Shown piece by piece: positions 24,471 to 37,900 of a stretch of 64,000 bases of DNA. Where the stretch lies: contig CM034397.1 in the NCBI GenBank assembly GCA_019925095.2, positions 6,591,763-6,655,762 of the forward strand, given 5' to 3'. The notes beneath the pieces are model-generated. The model was given only the letters and a program-made list of their open reading frames with translations, did not search any database and had not been told where the DNA came from. This stretch comes from Dendrolimus kikuchii. Lineage: Eukaryota; Arthropoda; Insecta; Lepidoptera; Lasiocampidae. Position 1 is the first letter of the stretch. Each line of letters starts with the position of its first letter. The translations under genes and the position numbers were made by a program.

Positions 24471-25449
24471 CTAAATATTGTTGGTTGTTTTTGTTATTGT
24501 TGTTCAGATCCATTGTGTAGTATTTCAAATATTGAGCATTTTCAATTAAATTTTTTTTTTTGAAGATTTCATAGCCAAATGATAGCTATGAAATCTAGAT
24601 GTTTGTAACCTCAACGGAACTCTTCACTGTTCGGAATTGGCCAATTTTATTTTTATTATCTTCATGCTACTATAAATTAAATACCTACCCCGTTTGCGTT
24701 TTAACTGCTTTCAAGTTCTCAATAAACTTATATCATTAAACACAAATCTGTACCTACTAGTACGTCAATATAAAATTTTACGAAATGACTGACGCAAACG
24801 CCAAGTTAAGTAAATAGGACTTAAGGGAATGCAAAACAATTCAAAACGTCAGTACTAATACCGAGAAAGACTGACTAGGCACCAACAGAACGGGATTAAC
24901 AAGTTTTTGTGGTTTTGTCTTTTTGCATCGATTTTACGAGGTAGGTAGCAGGTAAAGATTCGTTCAAAGGAAAGTTTCTAAACAGACCGGTGCTGCCTAC
25001 GTAGACAAACAAACTTACAACCCGACAGTTTATTACGCGAATGTAACTTTTATACATTGATTTCGAAGTTTCCAATTGTTTCGTAATAGTCTTAAGGGAT
25101 TATTGGTAGAATACAATATAAGTTTCCTTCATTGTACTAGTTTATAGTTGTTCAAAAGTTTTATAAAATAACATGTAAGATAATGGTTTCTACTGTGTTT
25201 TTATGAATTCTTTGTTTTGTTAATTCTGATGTATATACTGTTTTTTGTGTGCAATAAAGAATAATCCATTTTTATTTTATTTTTTAAATTGGCTTATGAA
25301 TGACAAACAATTATTCAATATGTTCAAATTTAACGGTAAAATAACGACCTTAAAGTACCGTACACGTATACTTATGTAGGTATTGCATTAAAAATAAGAG
25401 GCTGCATCTATTTTAGATGTCAATTGGAGGGTATTTGACCAATTCTCAC

Positions 25450-25645
25450 CATTTAGTTCTTCACATTTGTCCATCTTTTGACCCTGTGCGGCGGCAGCGG
25501 ACAAAGCCAAAGCGTACTCTCTGTCACTCTTCATCTTGGCCTGCAGACTTCTTTTCATGGCCTCCATGAGCCTGAGCTCCGCGTCCTGACGAGCGAGCAA
25601 CGCCTCATGCGCCGCACGCCCAGTTCCACTCGACGCATACCCCAT
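25450..25645 (-). CDS. FER: FER/Fps non-receptor tyrosine kinase, coding exon 1 (F-BAR start)
   Basis: FER/Fes kinases couple an F-BAR membrane-binding domain to SH2 and tyrosine-kinase domains at the cell cortex and adherens junctions. This exon starts at ATG 25645-25643 ([20 protein letters not shown]) and encodes residues 1-65 plus one base. Visible: the FCH signature [20 protein letters not shown], then [20 protein letters not shown], which in the family is the first F-BAR helix. Donor G|GTGAGA. A TTG three codons upstream is in frame but ATG is the natural start. SH2 and kinase exons are not in what I can recognise. Fes and Fer are one gene in insects, so the name covers both. Confidence 0.85.
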
Positions 25646-26095
25646 CGTAAACAAAACGACGAACGTTTACACTGTACACATTTCAAACATAAACACAACA
25701 CAAAATCACATCATATTCCGTTATCACCGGCACTGTTCGTACGTCACCCCAGGACAAAAATTTAATTTATTGCCAATAGCTGTCGATGAGCAAACGTTTG
25801 GAAGCACCGGAAAAGTTAGTCTTCCTTTGTGCGCTGACGTCGAGACAGAGGCTGACCGCGTTAAAAGCTAAAAAAACGCTGACACAAAAAACTATATCGA
25901 CAGAATTGTAAGTGACGACGGAGGTGAGTGCGCTGAGACCAAGCAAGATAAAAGGTGCGCGCGTCCGTACGACAGCGGCGCCCGACCTGAATGCCATCTA
26001 TCGCGAGTTCATCTTTCATCACGGCAGGGGCGCCGCTGGCCCGCTTTTTACTGCTGGTGCAGGCCCATTCACTGATCCCGTCACGACTCATACCC
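25646..26095 (-). promoter_or_regulatory. GC-rich promoter / 5' UTR region of FER
   Basis: Sequence just upstream of the FER ATG is much richer in GC and CpG than its surroundings (for example 25945-26045) and holds a CRE-like TGACGTCG at 25835-25842. No TATA box was recognised. Open frames here look like by-products of the base composition. Promoter role is inferred from position and composition only. Confidence 0.45.
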
Positions 26096-26330
26096 CATTC
26101 CTATATCTCACCTACCGTTCATTTGCCTTACTATCGGTTAATGACCGGTTCCTATATCTTACTATTTTGATTTTATTTGTATGGAGCTTATTTCAAATTT
26201 GAAGCGATAGTAAGGCAAATAAACGGTCGGTAAAACATAGGAAGCGGCCATCAAATTTGACAAAAGCTCTATCAAAATCCAACCGATGGTAAGGCAGTGA
26301 ATGAATAGTAAGGTATAAAACACCAGCCAT
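26085..26330. mobile_element. Palindromic MITE (family M1), possibly two overlapping copies
   Basis: CTATATCTCACCTACCGTTC and TTGCCTTACTATCGG face GATAGTAAGGCAAATAAACG and AACCGATGGTAAGGCAGTG; two right-arm copies follow each other, so one copy may have inserted into or duplicated from another. Just upstream of the FER promoter region. Confidence 0.65.
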
Positions 26331-28017
26331 CGGTAAACAGTATTAATGTGTCTTAGATCGTATGAATAGTGTATTCGAAACATTAATTGTCGATCGATCG
26401 CAACATGAAGATCCATTAAAATGGTGAATCTTTTGACCATATATACACTGAAAAGCGATTTTAATGTGGTGATTGATATTCTTAAAAGTTGCAATAAGGC
26501 TCTTGGCATTTCGAAGAGCAAATGCTATCAGGATTTAAAACAGAAAACAAGATACTGCACTCAGAGAGCAAAAATTACGATGCAGTTATGAAACTAATTT
26601 AAAATTTAATTTATGATAATAAGTAACATGCCATTTTCAGGAATAAACTAATTGCAAACAATTTTTACAACTTTTATTTAGCTAATATCTGAGACGTTAT
26701 TAAAATAAAACAGCAAATCAAAAAATTCTTTTAATCAAACAATATCCGAACCTGATCTTAGCAGAACTATCCAGAAAATACTTAAACAATCATTTGAAAA
26801 AATCTTTGTAAATGTAATAAACACACAACTGTAAGTCTGAAATATGGTGCATACCTATTTCTTATCAAAAACTTGAAACATAACTAGGTATTATAAGTTT
26901 TCGTATCCTTGAGGAGTTATGTGTTTCTGTGTTCCCCATTAAATTTTCATCCCCTGTTTCTCCTCCATCATGATTGTTTTTTGAGATTGAGGGTAGATTA
27001 TATATTCTGTCTTTTCATGGGAATACTCTCCTCTCCTTTCATTGAAGACCGTCCAGCTGTTTAGACGTGAAAAGGTAATTAAATGAAATTTCATCAGATG
27101 TCAAATCTAGACATGTCAATTTCACTAAGCTATTCCGAAAAAGTGGCCGCTTTAGGTGTTTTAGTCATTTATTTTTAGAATATCGAACCGAATCAAATAT
27201 GCATTTCACTAACCGCTTTTACATTCAAGTCATTACTTTCGTATTGAAAATAACATAAATTTTGTCGTATTTATTTGACTATAGAATTATTTTTTATTTA
27301 TGAATATCACGGCAGTTAGATAATAAATCGAGATTATAGATACTAGCTCCAAAACATAACATACATACATAGCAACAAAACAGAGTACTAGAAAATAAAA
27401 TAAGAATCACGTATTAAAAATCTGTAAAGTTTCAAATACCTAAAACAACTACATGATGCCGCATGTCATAGCTCTAAACGTTGTTATTTAAAACATAATA
27501 TTTAATTAAGTCCAAACCAAGAAGCTTGGTCCAAACCTCTCTTTGCAATTTTGACAGATTTGGTCTAATTAATATGTATCAAAGCTTCAAACGACAAAAC
27601 ATCAAAAAGTAAGAGGTGAGTTTTTGGCGGGAACTGAAAGGAGACGTTGTGCTGTGCAGTTTTATTTTCTAAAAATGTGTAAAATTACTCTAAAATGAAC
27701 AATAGTTGTAGGATATTGATAGTTTTTGAGTAGTAATTATGTGTTTTGTGAGAAATGTGAACTGTATAGTCAAATGTGGCCTTTTGAGTTTTCACAAGAA
27801 CTCCGTTGAATGGCGTTAGTTGTAGCCTACAATACAACTGCGCGACTATTATACGAAGACTTAAACATCAGAATTGGCTGTATGGACTAGATTCCTTTGC
27901 CTGCCTTTGTGGCGAATACAACTACTACTACTACGTAAGAAGGAACTTCTGCCGCCATCTTACAAGAGCAACATTTTTACTGTGTGACTATTATACTTCA
28001 TAAATTAAATTATTATA

Positions 28018-28095
28018 AAAGTATAATGTCAAAATTCAACCGATGCTAAGGCAAGTGAATGAATTGTAACATATAGGAAGCGACCATTAATGATT
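28018..28095. repeat. MITE M1, one arm
   Basis: TGTCAAAATTCAACCGATGC ... GCAAGTGAATGAATTG ... AGGAAGCGACCATTAATG; left arm not found nearby. Confidence 0.6.
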
Positions 28096-28144
28096 TATCT
28101 CTATTTACTGAAAGAGACTGATTTTATAACCAGAACTGCTAAAG

Positions 28145-28602
28145 GTGGAGCCTCATCTGGGATAATGTTACAGTTATAGGCAGTTTCAGTAGTGCGTTAT
28201 TTGTGATGCGATATTGTTTTTAATTGTTAATGACATTACATATTGACAGTTTACGTACTTGTATACACTAATGTGGTTATTCGTGAGACTAAGACGCATT
28301 TGGCCACAGTCAATAACTTTAACATTGTCGTAGGTGCGTCCCCAGCATTACACAAGTTTTCATTGCTATTTATAACTGGAGGCCTGTTCAAAGCTAACAA
28401 TGTTATGCCCCTGCTACACCTGAGATAATATTAGTACTAGTGACTGTGTACAGTAAGGACTTATTTAATAGCGTTTAAAATTAACACCCTTAATGATTAG
28501 CTAATACATATATAGATAGATAGATAGATAACTCTTTATTGTACACCAATACAAGTATGAACTTAAAGACTAAAATTATATCTAGTTATGTACAAAGGGC
28601 GG

Positions 28603-28684
<82 letters not shown>

Positions 28685-28880
28685 CATTAGTATATAAAAT
28701 TGAGCTATTTGTCAATATTTAACTATATTATATATATATACTATATATTTATTTAATTATAATTCATTTCCGTCATTAATATATTATAAATTAAAGCATC
28801 TCAAATAACGCATTCTATCTAAGTGACATGGATTAACACTAACATTATCCCAGGTGTAGCACGAGCATTACAGATTTCCA
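28145..28880. repeat. Candidate foldback element interrupted by a TA microsatellite
   Basis: CTCATCTGGGATAATGTTAC near the left and AACATTATCCCAGGTGTAGC near the right (28845-28865) are inverted; a second inner motif ATGCCCCTGCTACACCTGAG lies at 28405. Pieces also match 35655-35740 (GTTAATGACATTA, TATACACTAATGTGGCTAT). Confidence 0.4.
28603..28686. repeat. (TA)n microsatellite, about 80 bp
   Basis: Almost pure AT alternation from 28603 to 28683, the longest in the window; likely length-variable. Confidence 0.95.
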
Positions 28881-29909
28881 CAAATGTTATACCTAACTGT
28901 TATAATTTTCACATATTTTTAACAAAACTCAGCCGATGTAGATGCTGAAATTAAATTGAGAATACGGAACATAAAATATGACCTAAGAAATAATGGCTAC
29001 CAAAAAGTACATTGTACATAAAGAATAGCTACTGGAATTTACGGAAACCTTCCGGAATAATTAATTTAAAAGAAAACTCTTTAAAATTTCGATAGTATTT
29101 TTTGCTGGAAGTTTAATTAGAACTTAGCCTTCAAGCCTTTTTGCCATATTTGATTAGTTTTAGGCATATTGCCAGAATTAAAATTTACAACTAAATTAGA
29201 AATAGTTTCGAAAGTTTTTCAGAATGTATTTAGTCTGTTTCGATGTTTATAAATGAAATTGGTTTAAATTGTTATTCTATTTGATTCCTAAAAGTCTAAA
29301 GTAAGTCTGTATTTAGATGTATAACATTTTTGTTAGCATAAAAATAGCTTGTAAATAACGTATTTGATACAAGTAATTGTTTTAAACAACTAAATTAACA
29401 TTTATACGACTTGGCGTAATGCTTTCTGAAAGCTTATGTTGTCTCCACAGGTGTATCTGTGCAATTACCAGTACATTATATTTTTAAGAAACCAGTTTTA
29501 TAGAACTGCCCGAACCTGATTTAGGTAAATATGAAACTAAATTCAGTCACCCCACATCGATAGATGTAATAATATTAGTTATAGGGCACCGCAGTTGGCC
29601 AATGTTACTGTTACAAACACATTTGCTGAATAGTTTACTAATTTTATGAAGCTTGATATATTTGTAAGAGGGCCGTCAATTTTTTTAATATTCCAACAAT
29701 CGAGTCGAGAATGTATTTAAAACTCATGATCGAGTTATTACGTTTAAAGAACTAATATAAATTGCCCAAGTGCATTTTATTGCACGTACTGCTATAACCT
29801 GACAATAACGTCTAGACCGAAAACAAATGGTTTTGCCTTCTGGCAATATTTTATTTTATCTGAAGTTAAGGTCGGTGAATTACAAAGAAAGCGAATTTGC
29901 CGATATTAT

Positions 29910-31060
29910 TGTACAATAAAACTACGTTTTAACGGTTTTAAGCACTGTAATTTATTTGATTTTTATTATCCCGACCTTTCGGCCGCTTTTCAGTTGCCGT
30001 GATCATGGAAGACAAAGATGGCAAGTGTCTCAATGAGTATTGTTAAAGTTTTATTAAGCCTACCTCCAACTCATTGTTCATTTTAATTATTAAGTTTTAA
30101 TTTTGTTTATGGTTATTATTTACTCTACCTAATCTAATTTACCACCACTTCGCAATATGTTGTGGCTTGAAGAGAAGAAGCGGCGCAAGAAACTCTTCAG
30201 CAAACATGCCTAGCTCTAATAATTTTATGTAATATTAAAATGGGTGGGAGGTAAAATAAAAAAAATATATTAATCAAGTTGGTTTCTGTTACGGACGGAG
30301 CACGCAGAAAGAGCTCACAGTGTCTTGAGAAATAACAGTTGATTTTTGCTACGTTTGGGTCTTAATAGTTATGATGCTCAGATCCCAAACAAGTGGTACT
30401 TGCTAACCATCTTCTGTATAGAAATTTGGGTTTTTTTTTTTATTTCAATAGCCTCACGCATTATTCTAAGTATGAAACGATTCTCTTTTGCGAGGTTGGT
30501 GGTTTATCGAATCTGATGTAATGTTTGGGTTTATCCACCATGTATTCACTGATCGCAGATTTTGTAGAAATTGTGTGTTTCATGTCAGCAATGTGTTCTT
30601 TTACCCGTGTTTTTATTCTGCTCTTTGTTTGCCCAATGTATGATAATCCACACTCACAATCGAGCTTGTAGACACCTGCATCCTGGAATGGCATATTGCA
30701 TTTCACAGGTCTCTAAAACTGGGTAATCTTTTTAAGCGGCTTATAGCTTGTTTTGATTGAAGCTCGCCTGAGGATATGACCAATTCTGTCCGTGATTCCC
30801 TTTGATGTAGGGTAGCGTAGCCAGGCACCGCTCAACTGAAGGTGGTTTAGAGCCTTTGTGACGTTGGTGAGGGGTCTTCAGCTTATTGTGTTGTAAGACT
30901 CGCTTGACATGCTGAAGCTGTGACGAAAGCCACATGGTTTTCGTCACAGATTTTTGTGCTCTCTGAAACAAACAAATAATAAAAATCAAATAAATTACCG
31001 CGTTTTAAAACTGTTAAAACGTAGGTTTATTATTTATACTAGTCGCGAAAACTCAAGAAA
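29910..31060 (-). mobile_element. Penelope-like element, degenerate
   Basis: Minus-strand GIY-YIG endonuclease (30706-30461): DAGVYKLDCECGLSYIGQTK, KTRVKEHIADMKHT and KPKHYIRFDKP. Upstream, 30989-30741 holds the RT end (SVERCLATLPYIKG, then a frame break). On the right, 31060-30985 reads as the start of a terminal repeat on the minus strand (TTTTCGCGACTAG ... CTACGTTTTAACAG). On the left, 29917-30250 carries the same repeat in the opposite orientation. The element is 5' truncated for RT and broken by frameshifts. Confidence 0.8.
29911..30255 (+). repeat. Penelope terminal repeat copy
   Basis: AATAAAACTACGTTTTAACG, a GACCTTTCGGCCGC core, GTGATCATGGAAGACAAAG and GAAGAGAAGAAGCGGCGCAA; about 85-90 percent like 13917-14250 by eye. 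Confidence 0.75.
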
Positions 31061-31909
31061 ATATTACATGTTATTTTAATTTTAACGTTGATCCGAGTCT
31101 TAAATCCGCTACAAAATAACTAAATACGCATATAACTATACCAAATTTCACTTTGCAGTGACTTTTAAATTTTACCAAGGATGAGGATAGTAGAATTTGA
31201 AGCAAAAATCTTTTCTTTATAATTCAACGATATTTACCAAAGAACAGACACATGATAGGTTTGTAAAGGTTAGTTTAGCTACTTTTAATCAAATAGTTGT
31301 TCTGTTAATTATTACAGGCTATTAAAGTACTTGTTTACAAAATTGTAGTCATTATTATTAAAGTAAACATCAGAGGCTATTTTGACAAAACAAAACAACA
31401 AACAAAAAAAACTTGATACTTGCTCGATGTTTTATGTCATATCAAAAATCATTAGTAAGTATCGACATTACTCTGGGCCTAATATTGGATTTGCTAGAGC
31501 GCCCCTATTATTTTCTACTTTATTTTACCCCCTGTGTCCTCGACGAAATGTGAACTATTTTGTTGTTTACTTACGGAACTCTAAAAATATTTTAATAATT
31601 ACTCCACATGTTAAAAAGTCTTCAAAGAAGAAGAATTTGAAAAGAAAAATATTATTAAACTCTAATGATTTGACAAGTATCTATTTCTATGTAACCCCGT
31701 GCTTTGTACGCACTTTACGTAGCTAAATTAAATATAAAATTACCTTATTTTCGAAGAGCTTCAGCTTTTTAGGGGAAGAAAATAGAATGTAAACATTTGA
31801 GATTTTTAGCAATCTGAATAATATGGATATTTATTTTAATAAAAATCTTACTACCGAAACTACCAAGAATATAACATTTCGGTACATTTAAGTATGTTGT
31901 ATCCTTTAG

Positions 31910-31914
31910 TCAGT
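31910..31914 (+). promoter_or_regulatory. Initiator (TCAGT) candidate for eIF4B
   Basis: TCAGT, the arthropod Inr core, lies 28 nt before the eIF4B ATG, with no TATA box seen just upstream. It implies a leader of about 30 nt. Position is inferred; TCAGT is short and occurs by chance. Confidence 0.4.
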
Positions 31915-31941
31915 GGCAACACCGACCCCCAGCCTTGTAAT

Positions 31942-31954
31942 ATGGCCGCTACAG
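31942..31954 (+). CDS. eIF4B: eIF4B exon 1 (13 nt coding, start codon)
   Basis: ATG GCC GCT ACA G followed by donor GTTAGT. The single G joins GC of exon 2 to make Gly5, giving MAATGKKSKK, the typical eIF4B start. A splice-minimal first coding exon of this kind is missed by ORF finders. Confidence 0.85.
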
Positions 31955-34900
31955 GTTAGTTCTATTAATTTTGTCATGTGAAAAATTCCTTAATTTTTCT
32001 TTATTTTGCTAGCTATTAATAGATTTTAGGATTGTAAGGTGATTGTACGTAATGTAAGCAGTCAAATCGCTAATTTTTATCCCATAAAATGTTATCTAAT
32101 ATTGCTAACGTGTCATCGTTTCACCTCTGCGGACGTTTGGATTTACCGCGTGGCCACATTTTTTACCTTCCAAGTCTTATTTTAAATTTAAACCTATAAC
32201 AAAGGATTTATGTTTTTCACTATGAAATTTGGAATAAAAAGTAGTATAGCCGACAAATACGAAAAAATGCTAATTGTTCTGACTGTATTGACCACGAATA
32301 ACCACTTTCCAAAATCGGAGTACGTAGGTCGTTCACATACTATGCGTCATGGTTATTCATCGCATTGCTCCTTATACTATGTTCAGTAACCATCTGTTTT
32401 TAAAAAATATCTGGGATGAATCAAATGCGCACTCGTGTTGTTTTTTTTTCGCAGGCAAAAAATCAAAGAAGGCAAAATGGATTCCAGCCAGCATCACGAG
32501 TATAATTGCAGAGCCAACTACGATTGCTACCACAAACAGTTGGGCAGACTCTGTAGATGAAGAACGTGAGTATATTGAAATCTTTCTCTCTGACAGCATA
32601 ATTTCTTTCAATTCCAAAACCCAATGATGAAATATAGGGTAATGGTTGGTCAATGTTAATCTCGTACTTGGGGTGCACAAGCAGAGTGTTCATCACTCCA
32701 TCCACCTCGGGAAGGTCTGAGTAAAGGTCTTGTGTGTTTAATCACATTCTAGCCGGATGCTTTACTAACAGGGAAGGCGGGGGAACCAGAAATAATGGTG
32801 CAATGTTTAGCCTGGGATTCTAAGCCAATGTTTGGTTCGGAGGAGGCTTGGGTGTTGTAACTGTTGGAAACCCCTGTGACCAGCTGTTTTAGCACAATCT
32901 ACGAGATGGCCTTGGCCACAACTCAATTCAGACTAGTCTTTCATTGGCCAACTCCCTTTTGCTACTGAGGGTTTTGATTAAAATCAAACATAAATTTGAA
33001 TGGTTTTTACAACATTGAAAGACAACGGTTATGAATCAAAACAACCCTTTTTGAGTGTTACTTGAATCAAACTGATACAATTTAGTAAACTGCCATGTTA
33101 CAAATGTGCTATCTGCTCTATATCCATTTTAAACAATTGTTGGAGAGGGAATTAAAAAAATGTAAATGGAAGAGAAATACTGTTTCTCTGTTAAAGTATT
33201 ATTATGGATAAAAAAAATATTTGACATGTTACTGTATTTAAAATGTTTTAATTAAAAGTATAAGCAAATAAATCTTTTATTATAAACAATAATAGAGTAA
33301 TGTGTCACTTAAAGATAATAAAATTGAACTTATTAATTTGAACCAAGAGATATCCTCTTTAGTCTGTGCATTACTAGAGTTGCACTGAATATTCGGCTAC
33401 TGTTTCACATTTAACCGTTTTTTTTAATTATCACCTGAATAACAAAATACTATTACTATCTAATGAAAACAGGATATTTGACAATGAAATAAATTATATT
33501 TAGCATTCATTTGTAAATAGACACTCATTGATACACATGCCATGTAAGGGGCATTCTACTGAATTGTAACTAAAAGGTCAGATTCTAATAAAATATCAGA
33601 TAAAAGTTCACTTACAGCCAGTATCTCTATATACTTAGAATTGACTTGGCTTACTAATCTATATATGCCACATGTGTTATACATATGCACAACATCACCA
33701 TTTTACACTTGTGTGTAGCTTTCTTGAATTACAGCTATATAGCTGTAACCACAAGTTTTGTCCCTTTCTATGCAAGCTATATATAAGTGTAAAATGAGGA
33801 TGTTGTGCAGTTTACATACACAGTAGCCCTTAAAACCACATATAAGCAATTTTTGTTTTTCTATCAATCATAAGATAAAAGATGCATAGCAACACACCTG
33901 ACTAATAATAAATAGGTCTTCCAATGATATCCATTCATCTGTATCTATAATCTTTAAAGTAAGTAATATTAAATTCAGCTGAGGGTGGTGGTGGTGGCGG
34001 CGGTGGCTATTCATACCACCAACAGCGTGCCCGGGCGCCTGTGGTGCTCCCGTCGGCGTCGCGCGCGGCCCGCGGCGGGTTGGCTGTGGACGATGAGTCC
34101 ATCCCGCGGCGCCCGCCCTTCATCGCGCACATCTCCAACTTGCCCTATGATGTTGACGAGACTGCCATCACTGAACTCTTCGCTGGCCTTAAGGTATACA
34201 CTTGTCTTTTTAGTTTAATTTCTTTTAATCAATATAATGCAACATACCTCTGTTCTTATCAATTTTTTTGTCCATCCAAAGGTTGTCTGGAAGAAATCGC
34301 TAATAGCGATAAGACCACCTATTGTATTGTAAAATGTTATTTCTGTTAACTGTATCTTTTAAAACACAATAAAGCATATTTATTCATTCATTCAATATAT
34401 AAAAGAGATCAGCGGTATGCTGACAATGGATACTGAATTACTTTCGTCATGTAGCCTGAAAAAATCCAGATAATATAGAGAGACTTATGGTCACGGGGAA
34501 AGTTAAAGGCAAGAGACCTGATTATAGATCTTCAAATATGTGTATTGACCAGTTTGCTACTGGCTGGAACGTCGATAAATTCGGCCCTCCGCCATTCTCG
34601 AAACTGATCTCAGTCTAAGAGAGAAATTATTCACTGCCATCAAAGTCATGATCAGTGAGACCCTCAGCAGTGAGGAAATGACTTAGAAGAGAATAATGGC
34701 TTTTATAGTCGAATGAAACATAGTTCTTTAGTTTGATTCTTGGTATGGTAAATTTATAAAGGAATGAATGATGTGTCTGGGATCAACCCCAGAGTTATCC
34801 AATTATTTGAAGTTCTTTGAATGATGTCTCCACAGCAAAGTCTCCTTTTCTTGCCCCAATCAAATAGTAGTTAAGATTATATATAATTACAATTGTGTGG

Positions 34901-37900
34901 ATGGATAGCCAATGGTAATGATATTTAAATAAATTATCAAGGATCTTTAAGCAGATGACATTAAACAGTTATCAGGTCCATAATTAACAAACATGTTTAG
35001 TGAGTCTTTACAAATGTTAAGATGAATAATCTATACATACAGATAAATAAAATTGAAGTGTACGTTTGTAATGTCAAAATAACAGCTTTTTACTAAATGC
35101 ATATGAAAGTATATATGTCACTTATATCAAAAAAACAATTTTTAAAATGTTTGTCTGTGTGGATGTTCCGGCTAATCTCTGAAATGTCTGTACCGATTTT
35201 GATGGGGTTTTCACTGGCAGATAGCTGATATTATAAGGAGTAACATAGCCTACTTTTTTTAGGGCTCTACGAATAAAAACTACGCGGTCGAAGTCACAGG
35301 CACGGCTAGTCTGTCCTAAATATATACATTAACAGCCCATTTGTAAGCTAAATATCAAGTACAAATTATAATATCAACACTAAATTATTCACAATATGGA
35401 CCAGATGTAAATGTTACAATAAAAGAACAGTTGTTAAAATCACATCTTTTAAAATACCATGATAAAAATTCTTTTAATTACTGTTTAAACAACAATGATT
35501 GTAACATTTTGTGTTATAAACAATATCTCAGTTGTTTTGACTGTCTACTTATCTATTGCATTATTACCATACAAAGGTGGGGTGGGGGGGGGCGGCTCCA
35601 TCTGTGTTATTGTTAAAGATTTATGCCGTTTCACCCAGATATGGCGATGGGTTTAATACATTATTTAAGATACGACATTGTTAATGACATTAATTATTGA
35701 CAGATAACGTATGTATATACACTAATGTGGCTATGCGTTAACGACGTTATTTTTTAACACTTTAAATAAATCGTATTCAGCCACAGCGTAAATCTTTCAT
35801 ACTCAAGAAATTGGAGCCCCAGCACAAGAATAAGGTTAATAGCAATGATCAAGTAAAAAATGTAACCTAGGTAAACTTCATTCCTGTTGAATCCACAAAT
35901 CATTCTGCTATTTAATATTTCAAACCACCATTGAATCTTTCTACCTATTTTATATAACATAAAATATTTTATATGTACTAAATCAATTAAAGATTTAAAT
36001 AAATGTATTAAACAGAGTTTTGAAACTTAATTAATAAGATATTACAGATTTGCTACTCAAAATTACAATGAATTGATAGTAGTGACCTGTAAAGAACAAC
36101 AGGGAGTAACTAAACACCAAAGCAATAATAATAAGCATTTTGAGTACTGGAATCATTGTTCCTTGTATTCTTTTATGTTATTACTGCAAAACAGTATGTA
36201 GAATACGTATATTGAAATGATACAGATTGTAATGAAATGTAGGTAAATATGACCTTCAGTTTATATTAACAATCATCATGCTGAAAGTTATAAACTTAAT
36301 GATTCATGTTTTAAAGGCAATGTTTATGTAGCAATTTCTTTACGTAATTGTCATGTTTTGCAATAAATATTAAAAAGTATGAATAGCTCCTATAGATAGT
36401 ATTCACAAATAAACCCATGAGGTGTCTGTGCCAAAGTCAAATATGTAATTATGTATATACATGCATATGCATATAAGCATATTGGAAAATAATAATATGA
36501 AAAGTATGCCCTTAGTATCCTAATAATATAATAAATGAAAAACTCGTTGATGAGAGTGTTACTCCTACACACAAAGAGTACTTAAATGGATTTTGATGAA
36601 TCTTGCAATAATAAAGTTGATAATACATAAATCATTATGTAAAAAGATACCGCGTGCGTGCCTCTTGTTAGAGAGCAAGCATTAATACAGGTTACATTGT
36701 ATTAAATTTTTATGTTAACTAGTGCTATTTACCCCTGAAACATTCACTTCATTTTATATCGCAAACTATCCCATCTTCCGGGATGAAAAGTGTCTATATC
36801 CATTTTCGGTATTAAAACTACATAATTATGTATAATACATGTACTCCAGTCGTTTTTCCGTGAAACCTTAACAGATAGAAAGACCGGGTTTTCACATTTT
36901 TTTTTTATGGATGATGGATTTTTATATCTATATACTTGAGAAATTATTGGTCTCATACTAACTGCCAGCCCCTATTTCAACTCATTCTAGTTTTATTTTT
37001 CGATAAAAAGTAGTAGCTGGTGTGTTGGCTCGTTTATCATCTGTAAACTACAAAAATAACGAAATAGACGAATCACAAAAAACCTGTCCTACTTTCTAAT
37101 CGCTATCTCTATTTCTAATTTCGAATAACCTTTACATAAATCTAACCCTTGTCCGGGTTGAAAAGTAACCTAATTCTATCCTAGATATTGAACTGACATA
37201 TATACCGAGTTTCAGCCAAATTGGTCCAAGTTTTTCTGTGTAATCATAACAGACAAACAGAAAAGTATTTTTTTACCCCGGAAACTATTTCATTTTTCAG
37301 GATAAAAATATGTATGTATGTATGTGTATCCTTGGGATGAAAATATATATATATCTGCTGAGTTTCAGCCAAATTGGTCTGGTAATTTTTCCCTGAGATC
37401 GTAACAGACAGACACAGTTACTTTCGCATTTGTAATATTAATGGAGATTGTCTAAAATGGCCAAAATACAATGATAAATACCAACTCTGTGCATGTTCTG
37501 TCTAGTATATTCGGAAGCTCTTCTTGACATAGAACTGCTGATTATTATTTTTTGGTTACCACGTTAAACTACCAGTCTCTAGATTCTATGATATTTCTTT
37601 CATGTACATCAACAATTTGACGGGATCTTCTCTCTGGGGATTGGCCCTCCACTGCGATATGGGAATGTTTAACTTAGTCATCATAGTCTGAAAACATTAA
37701 TAGCTTTTTCAGCTATCTCTATACCTGCTTGAGGCAACAAAAATAGGTTTTGTGATTTCATTACCAATAACATCTGTGAACATCCCAATATTAGGAATAA
37801 ACCCCCATTTTAAAGAAATATGGTATATGCCCATCATGTTTATTTGAGACGAGTTTAATGTATTGGTAATTGCGATGTACCAGTTTCTTCATACCATCAA

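Larger units (their letters stand above)
26331..29910. other. Intergenic region between FER and eIF4B (head to head)
   Basis: Contains the M1 arm at 28018, the foldback and TA repeat. At 27600-28010 a segment with an E2F-like TTTTGGCGGGAACT and a CTACTACTACTAC run looks like a known type of lepidopteran interspersed sequence. 28885-29910 and 31060-31900: nothing recognised. Confidence 0.4.
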
